Of a DNA stretch of 52,687 nt, positions 34,697 through 44,297 are shown in pieces; the stretch's first letter is position 1; the number at the start of each line of letters is the position of its first letter. The translations under genes were made by a program, and so were the position numbers. This DNA is from an uncultured Brachyspira sp. GTDB lineage: Bacteria > Spirochaetota > Brachyspiria > Brachyspirales > Brachyspiraceae. Below the pieces are notes generated by a model. It worked only from the letters and a program-made list of their open reading frames with translations, was not told where the DNA came from and made no database searches. The DNA lies in assembly GCF_944393015.1 (NCBI RefSeq), contig NZ_CALXYQ010000020.1:1-52687 (forward strand), read 5' to 3'.

Positions 34697-35221
34697 TCAA
34701 TTTTTTATTTTTTGATTATACCACTCTGTATTACCGAGATTTTCCTTTAATACATCTTTTAAATCTTTTAAGTTAAAATATCCTAATAATTCATCATCTC
34801 TATACAATTCAAGCTCTGATGAATCAAGCAGTATATTTATCAGATTATTCGCTCTGATACCATTTTCAGTTTTTATTCCTATACCAATATATATTGATTC
34901 ATCATTTTCAATTATATCCTCCTCAGAAATAGAGTAAGTAATATAATTATTAGATTTTTTCTTTATGCGTAAATATAAATTATCATTAGGTATTATTTTA
35001 TCACTATAAAATACTATTGCTGCAATTTGACTATCATCATATACTGATAGAATATCATCAACAATAGAAGTATCTACACCAATAGCCAATACAGATTCAT
35101 TTTCTTTATCAAAATTCATTATAAACATTAAGTCATTATCAATATTAACCTCCCATTGAGCTAAAATAGTTGAGGATAAGATAAATAATATTATTAATGT
35201 AATTTTTGAAATATTTTTCAT
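34697..35221 (-). CDS. Exported protein of unknown function
   Basis: 174 residues from the ATG at 35221. A start 12 bases further out is also possible; neither has a ribosome binding site. The signal peptide KITLIILFILSSTILAQ is cleaved after LAQ. The mature domain is beta-rich (ILAIGVDTSIVDDILSVYDDSQIAAIVFYSD, YSISEEDIIENDESIYIGIGI, LLDSSELELYRDDELLGYFNL). No family recognised. Probably periplasmic. Confidence 0.65.
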   Translation of the reverse strand: MKNISKITLIILFILSSTILAQWEVNIDNDLMFIMNFDKENESVLAIGVDTSIVDDILSVYDDSQIAAIVFYSDKIIPNDNLYLRIKKKSNNYITYSISEEDIIENDESIYIGIGIKTENGIRANNLINILLDSSELELYRDDELLGYFNLKDLKDVLKENLGNTEWYNQKIKN

Positions 35222-35307
35222 TGTGAAAACCATATAATTAAGAAACTTTATTTAAATAATATCACTTATGTAAAAATAATCAATATTACAGAAATATACT
35301 AATAGTT

Positions 35308-35715
35308 TTATTTTTTTAATATTTCATTTTGATATTTTTTAATTATGATTGATATTGGTATATTTTTATTTATTTCTTCTTCAAGATTATAATTATTTAA
35401 TATGTATAATAATTCATACCCATTAGGCATTATTCTTATATAGGCATCTGATAAATCTTCAATACTTACAGGATAATAAGGTATTCCCAAACATTTATTA
35501 TCATATAAAACTTGTATATGATTTATAAAATTAATTCTTTTATTTTGATAATCTTTTTCTGTTTCTTGATTTGATTCATATAATTCATTTTCAAGTATTT
35601 TATTTTCATTGTATACATCAAATTGTTTTGCTAAACTGCTTCCGATTATTTGATAAGAAGAACTATTATCTATAAACTCAAAAATATCTTTGATAAGATT
35701 AAAATCTATTTTCAT
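35308..35715 (-). CDS. Small protein resembling DUF2513 (winged-helix-like)
   Basis: 135 residues from the ATG at 35715. The open frame runs on into the tmRNA gene, where it only translates tRNA-like sequence, so the longer start is rejected. The start MKIDFNLIKDIFEFID, the middle NHIQVLYDNKCLGI and the later AYIRIMPNGYELLYIL follow the pattern of DUF2513 proteins, which look like small winged-helix proteins and are common in mobile elements. The match is weak and from memory. It begins 37 bases after the tmRNA 3-prime end. Confidence 0.6.
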   Translation of the reverse strand: MKIDFNLIKDIFEFIDNSSSYQIIGSSLAKQFDVYNENKILENELYESNQETEKDYQNKRINFINHIQVLYDNKCLGIPYYPVSIEDLSDAYIRIMPNGYELLYILNNYNLEEEINKNIPISIIIKKYQNEILKK

Positions 35716-35752
35716 AATTGAAAATCTCTTAAATAGCGGTACAAGAAAAAAT

Positions 35753-36102
35753 TGGAGATGGCGGGACTCGAACCCGCGTCCTACGAAGCGTACCATATTC
35801 GTCTACATAGCATATCTTATCTTTGAAGGTTTCGCCTTATAGGTAGAAGACAAGCAGAAAAACTATAAGACTAGCATGAGTGTACGTAATATTAGGCTCA
35901 TACGGCACCTAATACAAGTTCTATGTGTTTTGGCACCGAAAAAGTAACCCATAGACAAATCACTTAATCAGCGGCAACTTCAATTAAGCTGCGAGTGCAT
36001 ATTCGTCTGCACTTATTTTTCGGTATGATATTAACGTGCATACACCTAGCACGACTATGCAAAATATGTTCCAACCATCGCAGTCGAAGCCGGAGCATCC
36101 CC
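35753..36102 (-). ncRNA. ssrA: tmRNA (ssrA)
   Basis: The 5-prime end GGGGATG (36102-36096) pairs with CATCTCC at the 3-prime end (35760-35754), with A35753 as discriminator; the CCA tail is not encoded. The T arm GCGGGTTCGAGTCCCGC is intact. The resume codon GCA starts at 36010 and the tag reads Ala-Asp-Glu-Tyr-Ala-Leu-Ala-Ala followed by TAA (35986-35984). The ALAA ending is the normal degradation signal. tmRNA rescues stalled ribosomes and marks the nascent chain for proteolysis. The tag is two residues shorter than ANDENYALAA. Confidence 0.97.
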
Positions 36103-36122
36103 TTTCAAAGAACAAATGTTAA

Positions 36123-36153
36123 TTTATATTAACATTTATAAAAAAATTGTCAA
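36123..36153 (-). promoter_or_regulatory. Predicted promoter of ssrA
   Basis: On the minus strand TTGACA (36148-36153) is followed by TAATAT 16 bases on or TATAAA (36123-36128) 19 bases on. Transcription would begin a few bases ahead of the mature 5-prime end, as expected for a precursor cut by RNase P. Confidence 0.5.
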
Positions 36154-36261
36154 TATTTAAATTATATTAAAAATCAAAACAATATCTTTTTTAGATATTT
36201 TTATCTTGAATTTTTTCGCTAAATTCTATATCATATTTTAAAACCTATATTGGGAATGATT

Positions 36262-38074
36262 ATGAAAAATAGAATTAGACTCATATTAAGTTTTACAATT
36301 CCATACATCATTTTTATATCAATAATAGCCGTTATTTTACTTTCAATATTTATTCCTTTAAATAAAGAGTTCTATTTTAATAGAATATCATTAAACGTAG
36401 AATTAGCCAAAAGTGAGATAGAAAGCCGAGTTGATGATATTGTAAACTCTCTAACATTTTTAAGTTCTTATGCCGAAATAGGCATCAATACTCAAAATAT
36501 AGCACAAAGTATTACTAATGTAAAAAAATTCGGTAATTATTTTGATGTGTTTTACTGCGATACAGTACCTTATAGCAGAGGCGGTACGTTTATAAGTTCA
36601 AGAATAACATATCCCAGCAATTTATGATCAAACTGCAAGAGAATGGTATATAAATGCTTCAAAAAGTCAGAATAGTTTATATATAACAGCTCCTTATATT
36701 GATTTTAATTCAGGTAGTTTAGTTATAACATTTATTAATAAGATAATGATTAATAATAGATTAGCCGGATATTTTGGTATTGATTTTGATAATATGAATA
36801 CCGTTGTTAGAAATGCTAATAAGGATTTTATAGATTCTATAAATGTAGTTACTGAAGACGGATTATATATAACTCATGAAAATAATGAATATCTTATGAA
36901 TCCTAAGATGCTTGTTTTTAATGATAATTTATTTTCATCATATAAAAATAATATCCAAGACTCTGGAATATATATAAAAGATAATTATTGGTATACAGTA
37001 AGAAAAGTTAATAATGCTCCTTGGTATATAGCAATTAAGGGCGATGCTTCATATTATTTTAATTTAACTAGATATTTAATATTATTCTTAATTGCTTTTG
37101 GAATATTATTTATAATTGGCGAGCTTATAATTGTTTCTATATCTTTGATACCTATTTCTGATAGATTAGATGATGTTATAGTGAGTTTAGAGAGTATGGC
37201 TAATGGAGATTTTGCTTCAAGAATTAAAGAGCATAAATTAATGGACAGCAGTGCAAGAAGACTTTCTAGTGTTATGGAAAAGATGCAGAGAAATATTGGA
37301 AAGACTATGTATAAGATAAAAACAGGAGTTGAAGAGGTTAATAAAAATGGAGAGGCTATAGCTAATGTAAGTATGGAATTATCCAACAAGGCTAATGAAC
37401 AGAGTGTGTCTTTAAATAATTTAATAGATGCTATAAATGCAATATCTTCATCCATAGAGTATGCTTCTAAAAAAACTTACTCTGCAAAGACTATGAGTGA
37501 TGAATCTTTTGAGAACACTAAAGTCGGTGTTAAGATGATCGGCGAAATAAAAGATAATATGAATGAGATAACAGAGGCAAGTAATCAAATTTCTCATATT
37601 ATAGAAACTATACAGGCAATAGCTTCACAGACAAATATACTTGCTCTTAATGCCGCAGTAGAAGCAGCAAGGGAAGGAGAGCAAGGCAGAGGTTTTGCTG
37701 TTGTTGCAAGCGAAATAAGAAAATTGGCTACTACTGTTTCACAGGCTACAAAAGACATTACTGTTATAGTTGAAAATGCTGTAACTAAAATAGATAATGG
37801 AAGCATTTCAGTTTCAAGAACTTCTAAGACTTTAGATCATATAGCAAAAAGTTCTGTTGAAACTTCATCTATACTTTTGGAGATATCAGCTTCTTCAAAT
37901 GAAGAGATAGAACGTATAAATAATATTAATAATGATATAGGAGTTATTAATGAAATAATGATCAAAAATGAAGAGCTTTCAAAACAAGCCTCTGAAGCTA
38001 GTGCTAAAACTTCAAAAATGGCTGAAGATATAGTAAGAGAATTGTCATTCTTTAAATTTGGTCATGGTAAGTAA
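36262..38074 (+). pseudogene. Methyl-accepting chemotaxis protein, frameshifted
   Basis: The frame from the ATG at 36262 (GGGA upstream) runs to a stop at 36627. Continuation in the next frame restores [19 protein letters not shown], the end of a Cache sensor core. A change at or near CCC (36612-36614) explains this: one base fewer gives one protein of about 604 residues. Rebuilt domains: membrane segment 1, periplasmic Cache domain, membrane segment 2 ([21 protein letters not shown]), HAMP, and a signalling domain with the conserved hairpin [20 protein letters not shown]. It may be a true mutation, a switchable gene or a sequencing error. It is followed by a terminator. Confidence 0.85.
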
Positions 38075-38110
38075 AATGAAATAAATAAAATTAATTGAGA
38101 GTAAATAGAA

Positions 38111-38153
38111 AAATAGTAAAACAATTTAATATTTATTGTTTTACTATTTTTTT
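38111..38153 (+). terminator. Rho-independent terminator after the chemoreceptor
   Basis: AAATAGTAAAACAA pairs with TTGTTTTACTATTT around a 12-base loop and runs into T residues. Confidence 0.9.
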
Positions 38154-38190
38154 ATTATATAAAATTCTATTTTTGTAGGAATAATTTTCT

Positions 38191-40023
38191 TTAACTTTTA
38201 GGAAGAAGTTTAACAGGATCCACTGCTCTTCCTTGATAAGAAATTTTAAAGTATAATTCGCTTCTGTCTATCATACCTGTATCACCTATATCTCCTATAT
38301 AATCTCCTTTTTTTACTATATCTCCAAGCTTAACATTTATCTTAGAAAGATGAGCATAAGAAGTATTATATCCGTTTTTATGTTTAAGTATTATAACAGT
38401 ACCGAATCCTCTTATATTATCAGCATATTCTACTATTCCATCATCGGAAGCTACAACTTTATCTCCAACATCTCCTAATATATTAACGCCTCTGTTTGCG
38501 AGTTTGTCAGAAGCTACTCCATATCCTGAAATTATTATACCTTTATAAGGCCATATAAAAGAACTTTCAGGCAATATAGAATCATCATTAAAAGAATATG
38601 GAACCATTTTAGCTGTTTTTACTTTTAGATTAGCACCAACATATAATTTATATTCATTGGCATTTTTTATATTATTAAGCTGCATTAAACCTCTTAAATC
38701 CATTTTATGCTTTTTAGCTATTGAATATAAACTATCACCGCTTTGTACTTTATAATTTGATATTACTAAAGTGGTTGTTTTTTTAGGATTAGCATATACT
38801 TTAAGAGTATCTCCAACCTTCAAAATATATTTATCATTTATATTATTTATAGAATATAATTCTACTAAATCCATTCCTCTTGCCAAAGCTATTTCGCTTA
38901 AAGTATCTCCGCTTTTAACTTTATAATTTTCTAAAGTTCTATATGCGGTTGTCTGTGAAGAACTTCCTATACTAATATTATCATATATTTTTAAAGTGTC
39001 CCCAACTTTAAGTACATAATTATTTTTGAGATTATTTAATTGAAGCAAATCTTTTAAAGACATAGAATTCTTTAATGCTATCTCTCCAAGTGTATCTCCA
39101 TTTTTTACTTTATATGTTTTTATAGTTTTGCTTTGTGCGTTAGAGGCATTTGCTCTTGCATATATTTTTAATTTTTCGCCTGTTCTTAATTTGTATTTTA
39201 GAGGATCATCTATATTATTAATTTTTAGAAAATCGTTTACACTAATATCATTTTGAAATGCTATTCCGTATAAAGTGTCTCCGCTTTTTACAGTATAATA
39301 TTCAATTTCTTTTCCTGTATCTTTTTCATTATTAGTGTTTAAATTATTCTCTTTTTTAGATGATTTAACATACATAGTTTTACCTACATATAGTTTATAT
39401 TTATCAGGATCATCTATATTATTGATTTTCAAAAATTCGCTTGCTGTCATGCCATGAGAGAAAGCTATTCCGTATAAAGTATCACCGCTTTGTACTTTAT
39501 AAGTATCATAACTTTCTGTATTATTATCATTATTATTGCTGTTATTTATTATATTATTTGAAGGCGAATTACTTTCTTTTTGATTATTTGCCACTTTAAG
39601 AGTTTGTCCCACTCTAAGATTATATTTATTGGCATCTTTAATATTATTTATAGCTAGAAATTCATTAGCAGTCATTCCATGAGCGAATGCTATACCGAAT
39701 AAAGTATCTCCATTTTTTACTTTATAATCTTTATATGAGTCTCCTTCTTCTCCTTTCAAGCCGAAAACTTTATTATCAGTATCATATACAAGAGTATAGC
39801 CTTTCTCTTTTACTTTTAAAACTTCTCCTACTTTAAGATTATATTTATCCGGATCTTTTATATTATTAATTTTTAAAAATTCGCTTGCACTCATATCATG
39901 AGCGAATGCTATTCCAAATAAAGTATCTCCGTTTTTTACTTTATAATCTATATAATCAGCCGCGAAATTAAGCGAGGCAAAGGTGCATCCTATAATGGAT
40001 GCATATTTAAAAATATTTTTCAT
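38191..40023 (-). CDS. Seven-LysM protein with degenerate LytM (M23) domain, EnvC/NlpD-like
   Basis: 610 residues with a signal peptide (ASIIGCTFASLNFAADY). Seven LysM repeats follow, each starting Y.VK.GDTL and spaced by Asn/Ser-rich linkers: near 26, 99, 174, 242, 304, 366 and 426. The C-terminal 120 residues are an M23/LytM fold, but its zinc ligands are gone: the usual HxxxD is NRGVNI and the usual HLHFE is ELYFK. The ending YQGRAVDPVKLLP resembles E. coli NlpD. EnvC and NlpD are inactive LytM proteins that switch on cell-wall amidases during division, so this is most likely an activator. Periplasmic, wall-bound. Confidence 0.85.
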   Translation of the reverse strand: MKNIFKYASIIGCTFASLNFAADYIDYKVKNGDTLFGIAFAHDMSASEFLKINNIKDPDKYNLKVGEVLKVKEKGYTLVYDTDNKVFGLKGEEGDSYKDYKVKNGDTLFGIAFAHGMTANEFLAINNIKDANKYNLRVGQTLKVANNQKESNSPSNNIINNSNNNDNNTESYDTYKVQSGDTLYGIAFSHGMTASEFLKINNIDDPDKYKLYVGKTMYVKSSKKENNLNTNNEKDTGKEIEYYTVKSGDTLYGIAFQNDISVNDFLKINNIDDPLKYKLRTGEKLKIYARANASNAQSKTIKTYKVKNGDTLGEIALKNSMSLKDLLQLNNLKNNYVLKVGDTLKIYDNISIGSSSQTTAYRTLENYKVKSGDTLSEIALARGMDLVELYSINNINDKYILKVGDTLKVYANPKKTTTLVISNYKVQSGDSLYSIAKKHKMDLRGLMQLNNIKNANEYKLYVGANLKVKTAKMVPYSFNDDSILPESSFIWPYKGIIISGYGVASDKLANRGVNILGDVGDKVVASDDGIVEYADNIRGFGTVIILKHKNGYNTSYAHLSKINVKLGDIVKKGDYIGDIGDTGMIDRSELYFKISYQGRAVDPVKLLPKS

Positions 40024-40054
40024 AATTATTATTTTTCAGTTCAATCTAAAGGCT

Positions 40055-40333
40055 TTAATTTGCTATTTCAAAAACTTCATCTACAAGAGGGTCTGAAGGT
40101 GTAACCGTAACAGTTACCTCTTTAACGCTTGACATTTGAGGTCCTATCTTTATTTTTTCTACAAACTCATCAATATCATTTTTAGTTTGTAAATATCCTA
40201 TTACTTCCACGGAACCGTCATAATTATTCCACACTTTTCCGCCGATTTTCATTTCATCGGCCACCTGTTTAGCATAGTATCTGAAGCCTACGCCTTGAAC
40301 TCTTCCTTTTAATATAATATCTACTTTAAACAT
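40055..40333 (-). CDS. acyP: Acylphosphatase
   Basis: 92 residues, the full family length. The signature LKGRVQGVGFRYYAKQVAD carries the phosphate-binding loop and catalytic Arg (GFR). The Asn in GKVWNNYDGSVEV is the catalytic Asn. The enzyme hydrolyses acyl phosphates such as acetyl phosphate or 1,3-bisphosphoglycerate. It lies 31 bases upstream of the LysM gene on the same strand. Confidence 0.95.
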   Translation of the reverse strand: MFKVDIILKGRVQGVGFRYYAKQVADEMKIGGKVWNNYDGSVEVIGYLQTKNDIDEFVEKIKIGPQMSSVKEVTVTVTPSDPLVDEVFEIAN

Positions 40334-40420
40334 ATATAAATTATCGGAAATATATTTTATGGAATTTATATCAATAAATAAAAATTGACAATTTATATAA
40401 ACGATTATAAAATACTTTAA

Positions 40421-41056
40421 ATGTATAATATAGAAATTACTATAAAAAATATCGATTTAAAATTTAATTCAAGTGATAAACTCTTTTCACCTAGAAATAT
40501 AGATATAGGAACATTATCTATGATTGATGAGGTGAATTTTGAAAATGAAAGTAAAATCCTAGATTTAGGCTGCGGATACGGTTTTGTAGGCATATTAGCT
40601 GCAAAAATAATAGGAGAAGATAAAGTAGTTATGTGTGATATAGATACTGAAGCTGTGGAAATGTCAAAACATAATGCTATTCTAAATAATGTGGAAAATA
40701 TTAATATTATACAAAGCGACGGACTTAAAAATATAATTGATAAAGATTTTTCTATGATACTTTCAAATCCTCCTTATCATACGGATTTTTCTGTGGCAAA
40801 GCATTTTATAGAATCAGGATTTTATAAATTAACATTAAATGGTAAATTTATAATGGTAACTAAAAGGCTTGATTGGTATAAAAATAAACTTTCATCTGTA
40901 TTTGGAGGAGTAAAAGTAAAAGAAAAAAATGGATATTATATTTTTATATCTGAAAAGAGAAATATGATTGACTCAAATAAATTGAAGAAAAAATTAAAAA
41001 AAGAAAATAGAGAAATTCTTAAAAGTATGAAATCTAATAAAAAGAATCATAAATGA
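40421..41056 (+). CDS. Class I methyltransferase, small-domain (RsmC-like) type
   Basis: 211 residues. KLFSPRNIDIGTLSMID leads to the SAM motif LDLGCGYGFVGILAA, the acidic strand-2 end CDIDTEAVEMS, and the catalytic NPPYHTDF typical of N-methyltransferases acting on guanine or glutamine. It resembles single-domain relatives of the 16S rRNA G1207 enzyme RsmC, so an RNA substrate is likely but unproven. The tail from about 180 is very lysine-rich, which fits RNA binding. Its 3-prime end overlaps the convergent PAP2 gene by 10 bases. Confidence 0.85.
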   Translation: MYNIEITIKNIDLKFNSSDKLFSPRNIDIGTLSMIDEVNFENESKILDLGCGYGFVGILAAKIIGEDKVVMCDIDTEAVEMSKHNAILNNVENINIIQSDGLKNIIDKDFSMILSNPPYHTDFSVAKHFIESGFYKLTLNGKFIMVTKRLDWYKNKLSSVFGGVKVKEKNGYYIFISEKRNMIDSNKLKKKLKKENREILKSMKSNKKNHK

Positions 41057-41745
41057 CCTATTATAGGAAGCCCTGTAATATAAAAGAATATTACATTTGC
41101 TAAAAATCCTATTATAGTACCGAATATTATACCAAATACCACATCAAAAGGATAATGCAGACCTACATATACGCGGCTGAATGCTATAAGAGAGGCTATA
41201 GGATAAAATAATAAAGCTGAATATAAACTGTAACTGCCCATAGAGAATGATACTGAAAAGGCTACCATAGTATGACCTGATGGAAATGAATGCTTATCCG
41301 GCGGATACATAATAGGTATTTTTTCATGCTTTTTATATGGGCGTGTTCTGCTGAAGAAACTTTTTATATATAAAAATAAAAATATACATATAAAAATTCC
41401 TGTTACAGCTCTTGAAAAATATAAAGCGGCATAATCTATTCTAAACATATAAAATATTAAATAAATTATCATCCATATATATCCGTCTCCCATTCTGCTC
41501 ATAAATTTCATTAAGCTTTTTACAGGACCTTTTCTATTATCTTTGAATATTTTTAAAAATAATTTGCTGTCTATATTGGACATAAATCTTATCAATGGAA
41601 GATTATTTATATAGTTTATTCTTTTTTGTTTTCTTCTTTTTTTGAGAATTTTTTTAATTTTTTTTATTCTTTTTCTTTTGATTTTTTTATGATTTTTTTG
41701 GCTATTATCATTATTATCATTAATATTATTTTGTTCATTTTCCAT
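41047..41745 (-). CDS. PAP2 family membrane phosphatase
   Basis: 232 residues. All three PAP2 motifs are intact: K128 to R135-P136 (KSFFSRTRP), PSGH at 155-158 and SR(190-191)...H197...D201. About five membrane segments lie after residue 85. The first 45 residues are cytoplasmic and exceptionally basic (runs of Lys/Arg between 19 and 42). PAP2 enzymes remove phosphate from lipid phosphates such as undecaprenyl pyrophosphate or phosphatidate; which one is unknown. The 3-prime ends of this and the methyltransferase gene overlap. Confidence 0.92.
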   Translation of the reverse strand: MENEQNNINDNNDNSQKNHKKIKRKRIKKIKKILKKRRKQKRINYINNLPLIRFMSNIDSKLFLKIFKDNRKGPVKSLMKFMSRMGDGYIWMIIYLIFYMFRIDYAALYFSRAVTGIFICIFLFLYIKSFFSRTRPYKKHEKIPIMYPPDKHSFPSGHTMVAFSVSFSMGSYSLYSALLFYPIASLIAFSRVYVGLHYPFDVVFGIIFGTIIGFLANVIFFYITGLPIIGHL

Positions 41746-41920
41746 ATAAAGAAGTCCAATTTAATGATTTATAATAAAATACCATAAAATATAAATAAAT
41801 CAACTATTATAAAGAAATATTGAAAATATATATACATTTTAAAATATTTAGTGATTTTTTTAAAATTTCCGAAAATGGTACAAACATATAAGGAAAATTT
41901 AATTTTTAGGATATTAAAAA

Positions 41921-42673
41921 GTGCTTGTAGGAAATAATGCTTATGAAAAGTTTATAGATTATATAGAAAACGTCATAAACTTTAATTTTTTATCTCATAT
42001 ACCCGGCTCTGATGATACTATAGAAATGCAAAGAGAATCTATTATCAATATAATAAAAAGAGCAAATACTAATGAAGCCTTTCTGGACTACATATCATAT
42101 ACATATACCATATTTGAAAATGATATTATAAAGCAAATATTATCTATATCTTGGACTAAAGGAAACGGCGAAGAAGATAGAATAATAAATGATGATAAGT
42201 TTGAATTAAATAGTGAAGAATTAGTTAATTATATTTCTATACTTTTGGTTTTAAGAGATATAATGCATACAAGCTATATAGCATCTCTTCCAATATACTA
42301 TGAATATAAATATGAACAAAAAGAATTCATAGATAAAGCTAGGGAAATGATAGAACATTCTATATCTAATATATCTACTTTGGAGCATATTAATCCTATA
42401 TTCATAGCAATAGCAGCAAAAAGTGTCATTCCTTATTCTATAACAAATGATGAGCTTTCTTCTTCATCTAAATTAATAGCAATACTTTTTAATTTGTCAA
42501 GGATAATGGCATCATATCCTTATACTGATAAAATTATAGAAGACACTCAGCCTATATTTTCAAGTGCTTTGTATAATTTGGTTAATAATGCTTCTTTCTT
42601 GGGTTTGGATTATAAGATGATTAGAGTTATTTATGATAAAGCAAAAACAGGAGAAATAAAGTGGAAAAATTAA
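41921..42673 (+). CDS. Protein of unknown function, upstream partner of a membrane protein
   Basis: 250 residues starting at GTG with AGGA 10 bases before it. Predicted mostly helical and soluble, with no signal peptide and no recognised motif. The end of the gene overlaps the next one by 13 bases, and that gene's ribosome binding site (AGGAG) lies within it, so the two are translationally coupled and probably work together. Confidence 0.7.
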   Translation: MLVGNNAYEKFIDYIENVINFNFLSHIPGSDDTIEMQRESIINIIKRANTNEAFLDYISYTYTIFENDIIKQILSISWTKGNGEEDRIINDDKFELNSEELVNYISILLVLRDIMHTSYIASLPIYYEYKYEQKEFIDKAREMIEHSISNISTLEHINPIFIAIAAKSVIPYSITNDELSSSSKLIAILFNLSRIMASYPYTDKIIEDTQPIFSSALYNLVNNASFLGLDYKMIRVIYDKAKTGEIKWKN

Positions 42674-43704
42674 GTAAATATAATATTACCTTTATAGTAT
42701 CTGCTGTATCATCTTTAACTATAATATCAATGTGTGCATATATGATTTTGAATGTACCTGCATATATTATGAGGGTATTAATGCTTATAGAGTTTGTATG
42801 CTCTTTTTATTTTGTATGTGTGTTTTTCTATAAATTAAATAGATATTCTAGAATTGAAACTTTTTTTTATTTAGTAATATATTTAGTGCCTTTTATACTG
42901 TCTATATTAGGACTTTTTTATATAACTAACTTTTTTTCTTTGAACAGAGTTTTTTTAAGAGAAAATCTTATAGCTTCTTTTCTCACTAGAGGTTATCATG
43001 TTCTATTTATTTTTTATATATCTCATATAATATACTTTTTCTATTTATTTAGCATTGAAAATAAGAATACTTTTTATTCTTTGATATCTTCAAATTTTAT
43101 AATAGTTGTTTCTATTATAATGGCTGTTATATTTATAGTATTATATGGAATAATAAATTGGGTATTTGATAATAAGATAATAACTTCTTATGATGATACA
43201 AAAAATGAAATAATATATGAGGCAGGACTTGCATTTTCTCAAAATGCTGATACTGATGAACTTGAATATGAGGGCTTTGCTAAAAGTTATAATATGGTTC
43301 TTGTATATTATGATAATGAATTGAAATATAGATCAGAAGATTGGGATAATTTTGAAGGAAGGCATTTGCTTTTTGAAGTGGCTATTATGCTTGGAAACGG
43401 ATTCTTATTTATGGGAAGCGGTAAGGAATTTATTTATCCTTATTATATGTTTATACTTATATATGTAATAGTCAATTCTCTTATGCTTACTTGTTCTATA
43501 ATGTTCTTCAAATTATTTTTGGAGAAAAAATTTAATAATTATATTAATATAATGATAAAAGGTTTTAAAGAAGACAGTTACATATATGCTGTAGATACAG
43601 AAAAAATGGATGATACAGAAATAAAGAAATTAGCAGAATTATATAATAAAAAATTACTTACTTACAAATACAGAGAAAGATTTATAAAGATGTTTACTAG
43701 ATGA
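42661..43704 (+). CDS. Multi-pass membrane protein of unknown function
   Basis: 347 residues, GTG start with AGGAG 6 bases upstream. The N-terminal part has five or so membrane segments (about 8-28, 34-52, 66-90, 108-128, 140-165). An extracytoplasmic stretch follows (about 170-250, AGLAFSQNADTDELEYEGFAKSYNMVLVYYDNELKYRSEDWDNF), then two more membrane segments near 245-285 and a cytoplasmic tail. The layout of membrane, outer sensor-like region, membrane and tail recalls membrane sensors that lack an output domain, but no family was identified. Confidence 0.7.
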   Translation: MEKLSKYNITFIVSAVSSLTIISMCAYMILNVPAYIMRVLMLIEFVCSFYFVCVFFYKLNRYSRIETFFYLVIYLVPFILSILGLFYITNFFSLNRVFLRENLIASFLTRGYHVLFIFYISHIIYFFYLFSIENKNTFYSLISSNFIIVVSIIMAVIFIVLYGIINWVFDNKIITSYDDTKNEIIYEAGLAFSQNADTDELEYEGFAKSYNMVLVYYDNELKYRSEDWDNFEGRHLLFEVAIMLGNGFLFMGSGKEFIYPYYMFILIYVIVNSLMLTCSIMFFKLFLEKKFNNYINIMIKGFKEDSYIYAVDTEKMDDTEIKKLAELYNKKLLTYKYRERFIKMFTR

Positions 43705-43737
43705 TTTTATTGAAATAAGTATTATATAAAAAAATCA

Positions 43738-43778
43738 CTGCAAAAGTATCATAATAATTTTGTTTAATACTTTTGCAG
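43738..43778. terminator. Terminator between convergent genes
   Basis: CTGCAAAAGTAT pairs perfectly with ATACTTTTGCAG. The T run is on the minus-strand side, so it mainly ends the lipoprotein gene at 43809. Confidence 0.8.
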
Positions 43779-43808
43779 CGTTAAATAATTGAATAATAGA
43801 AGAATTAA

Positions 43809-44237
43809 TTATTTGGTATTAGTAGCATTATACTCTTCAATCCATTTTTGCATAGCTGTTATATTAGTATAATATTTTTTAGTAAGCTCATCATTATAAT
43901 AGAATTTTATATCTTCTCCATTTATTAAAGCATTAAGAGTATTTCCTTCAAGTGTGAAATTGAGATCCTGATTTCCAAAAAACTCCATAGTGTATACTGC
44001 TTCATTTTTGCTTTTTATTTCTTTAACATAAGTTGTAGCCAAAGTTATTAATGAACCTAGAGGATCTATTATTGTTTTTTCATCACCGACTAATACTTTA
44101 TCCGCTATGAATAATATAGACTGATTTTTTGTATTGGTATAAAATTTATTTCCAGCATTTTTAAACCAAGTATCTTCTTTGCTTTGACATGAAATAAATA
44201 CTAATGCAAAAAATATTATTAATAATTTTACTTTCAT
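43809..44237 (-). CDS. Small lipoprotein of unknown function
   Basis: 142 residues. Lipobox FALVFISC (Cys17). The mature part has WFKNAGNKFYTNTKNQSILFIADKVLVGDEKTI, and the later strands NLDFTLEGNTLNALINGEDIKFYYNDEL-like suggest a small beta domain. No family recognised. GGAGA precedes the ATG. It is followed by a terminator. Confidence 0.7.
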   Translation of the reverse strand: MKVKLLIIFFALVFISCQSKEDTWFKNAGNKFYTNTKNQSILFIADKVLVGDEKTIIDPLGSLITLATTYVKEIKSKNEAVYTMEFFGNQDLNFTLEGNTLNALINGEDIKFYYNDELTKKYYTNITAMQKWIEEYNATNTK

Positions 44238-44297
44238 ATGTATTCTCCTTATATTAATATTAATTATTAAAAACTCCTATAAATAATTAATTATTTT

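Noticed and set aside
35716..35796. N-terminal extension of the DUF2513-like gene into tmRNA
   Set aside because: The extra residues translate the tmRNA 3-prime end and T arm; the ATG at 35715 is after the RNA gene.
36103..36261. Possible mobile-element insertion next to ssrA
   Set aside because: ssrA is a common integration site and a DUF2513-like gene is adjacent, but no integrase, duplicated tmRNA 3-prime end or other mobile gene is present.
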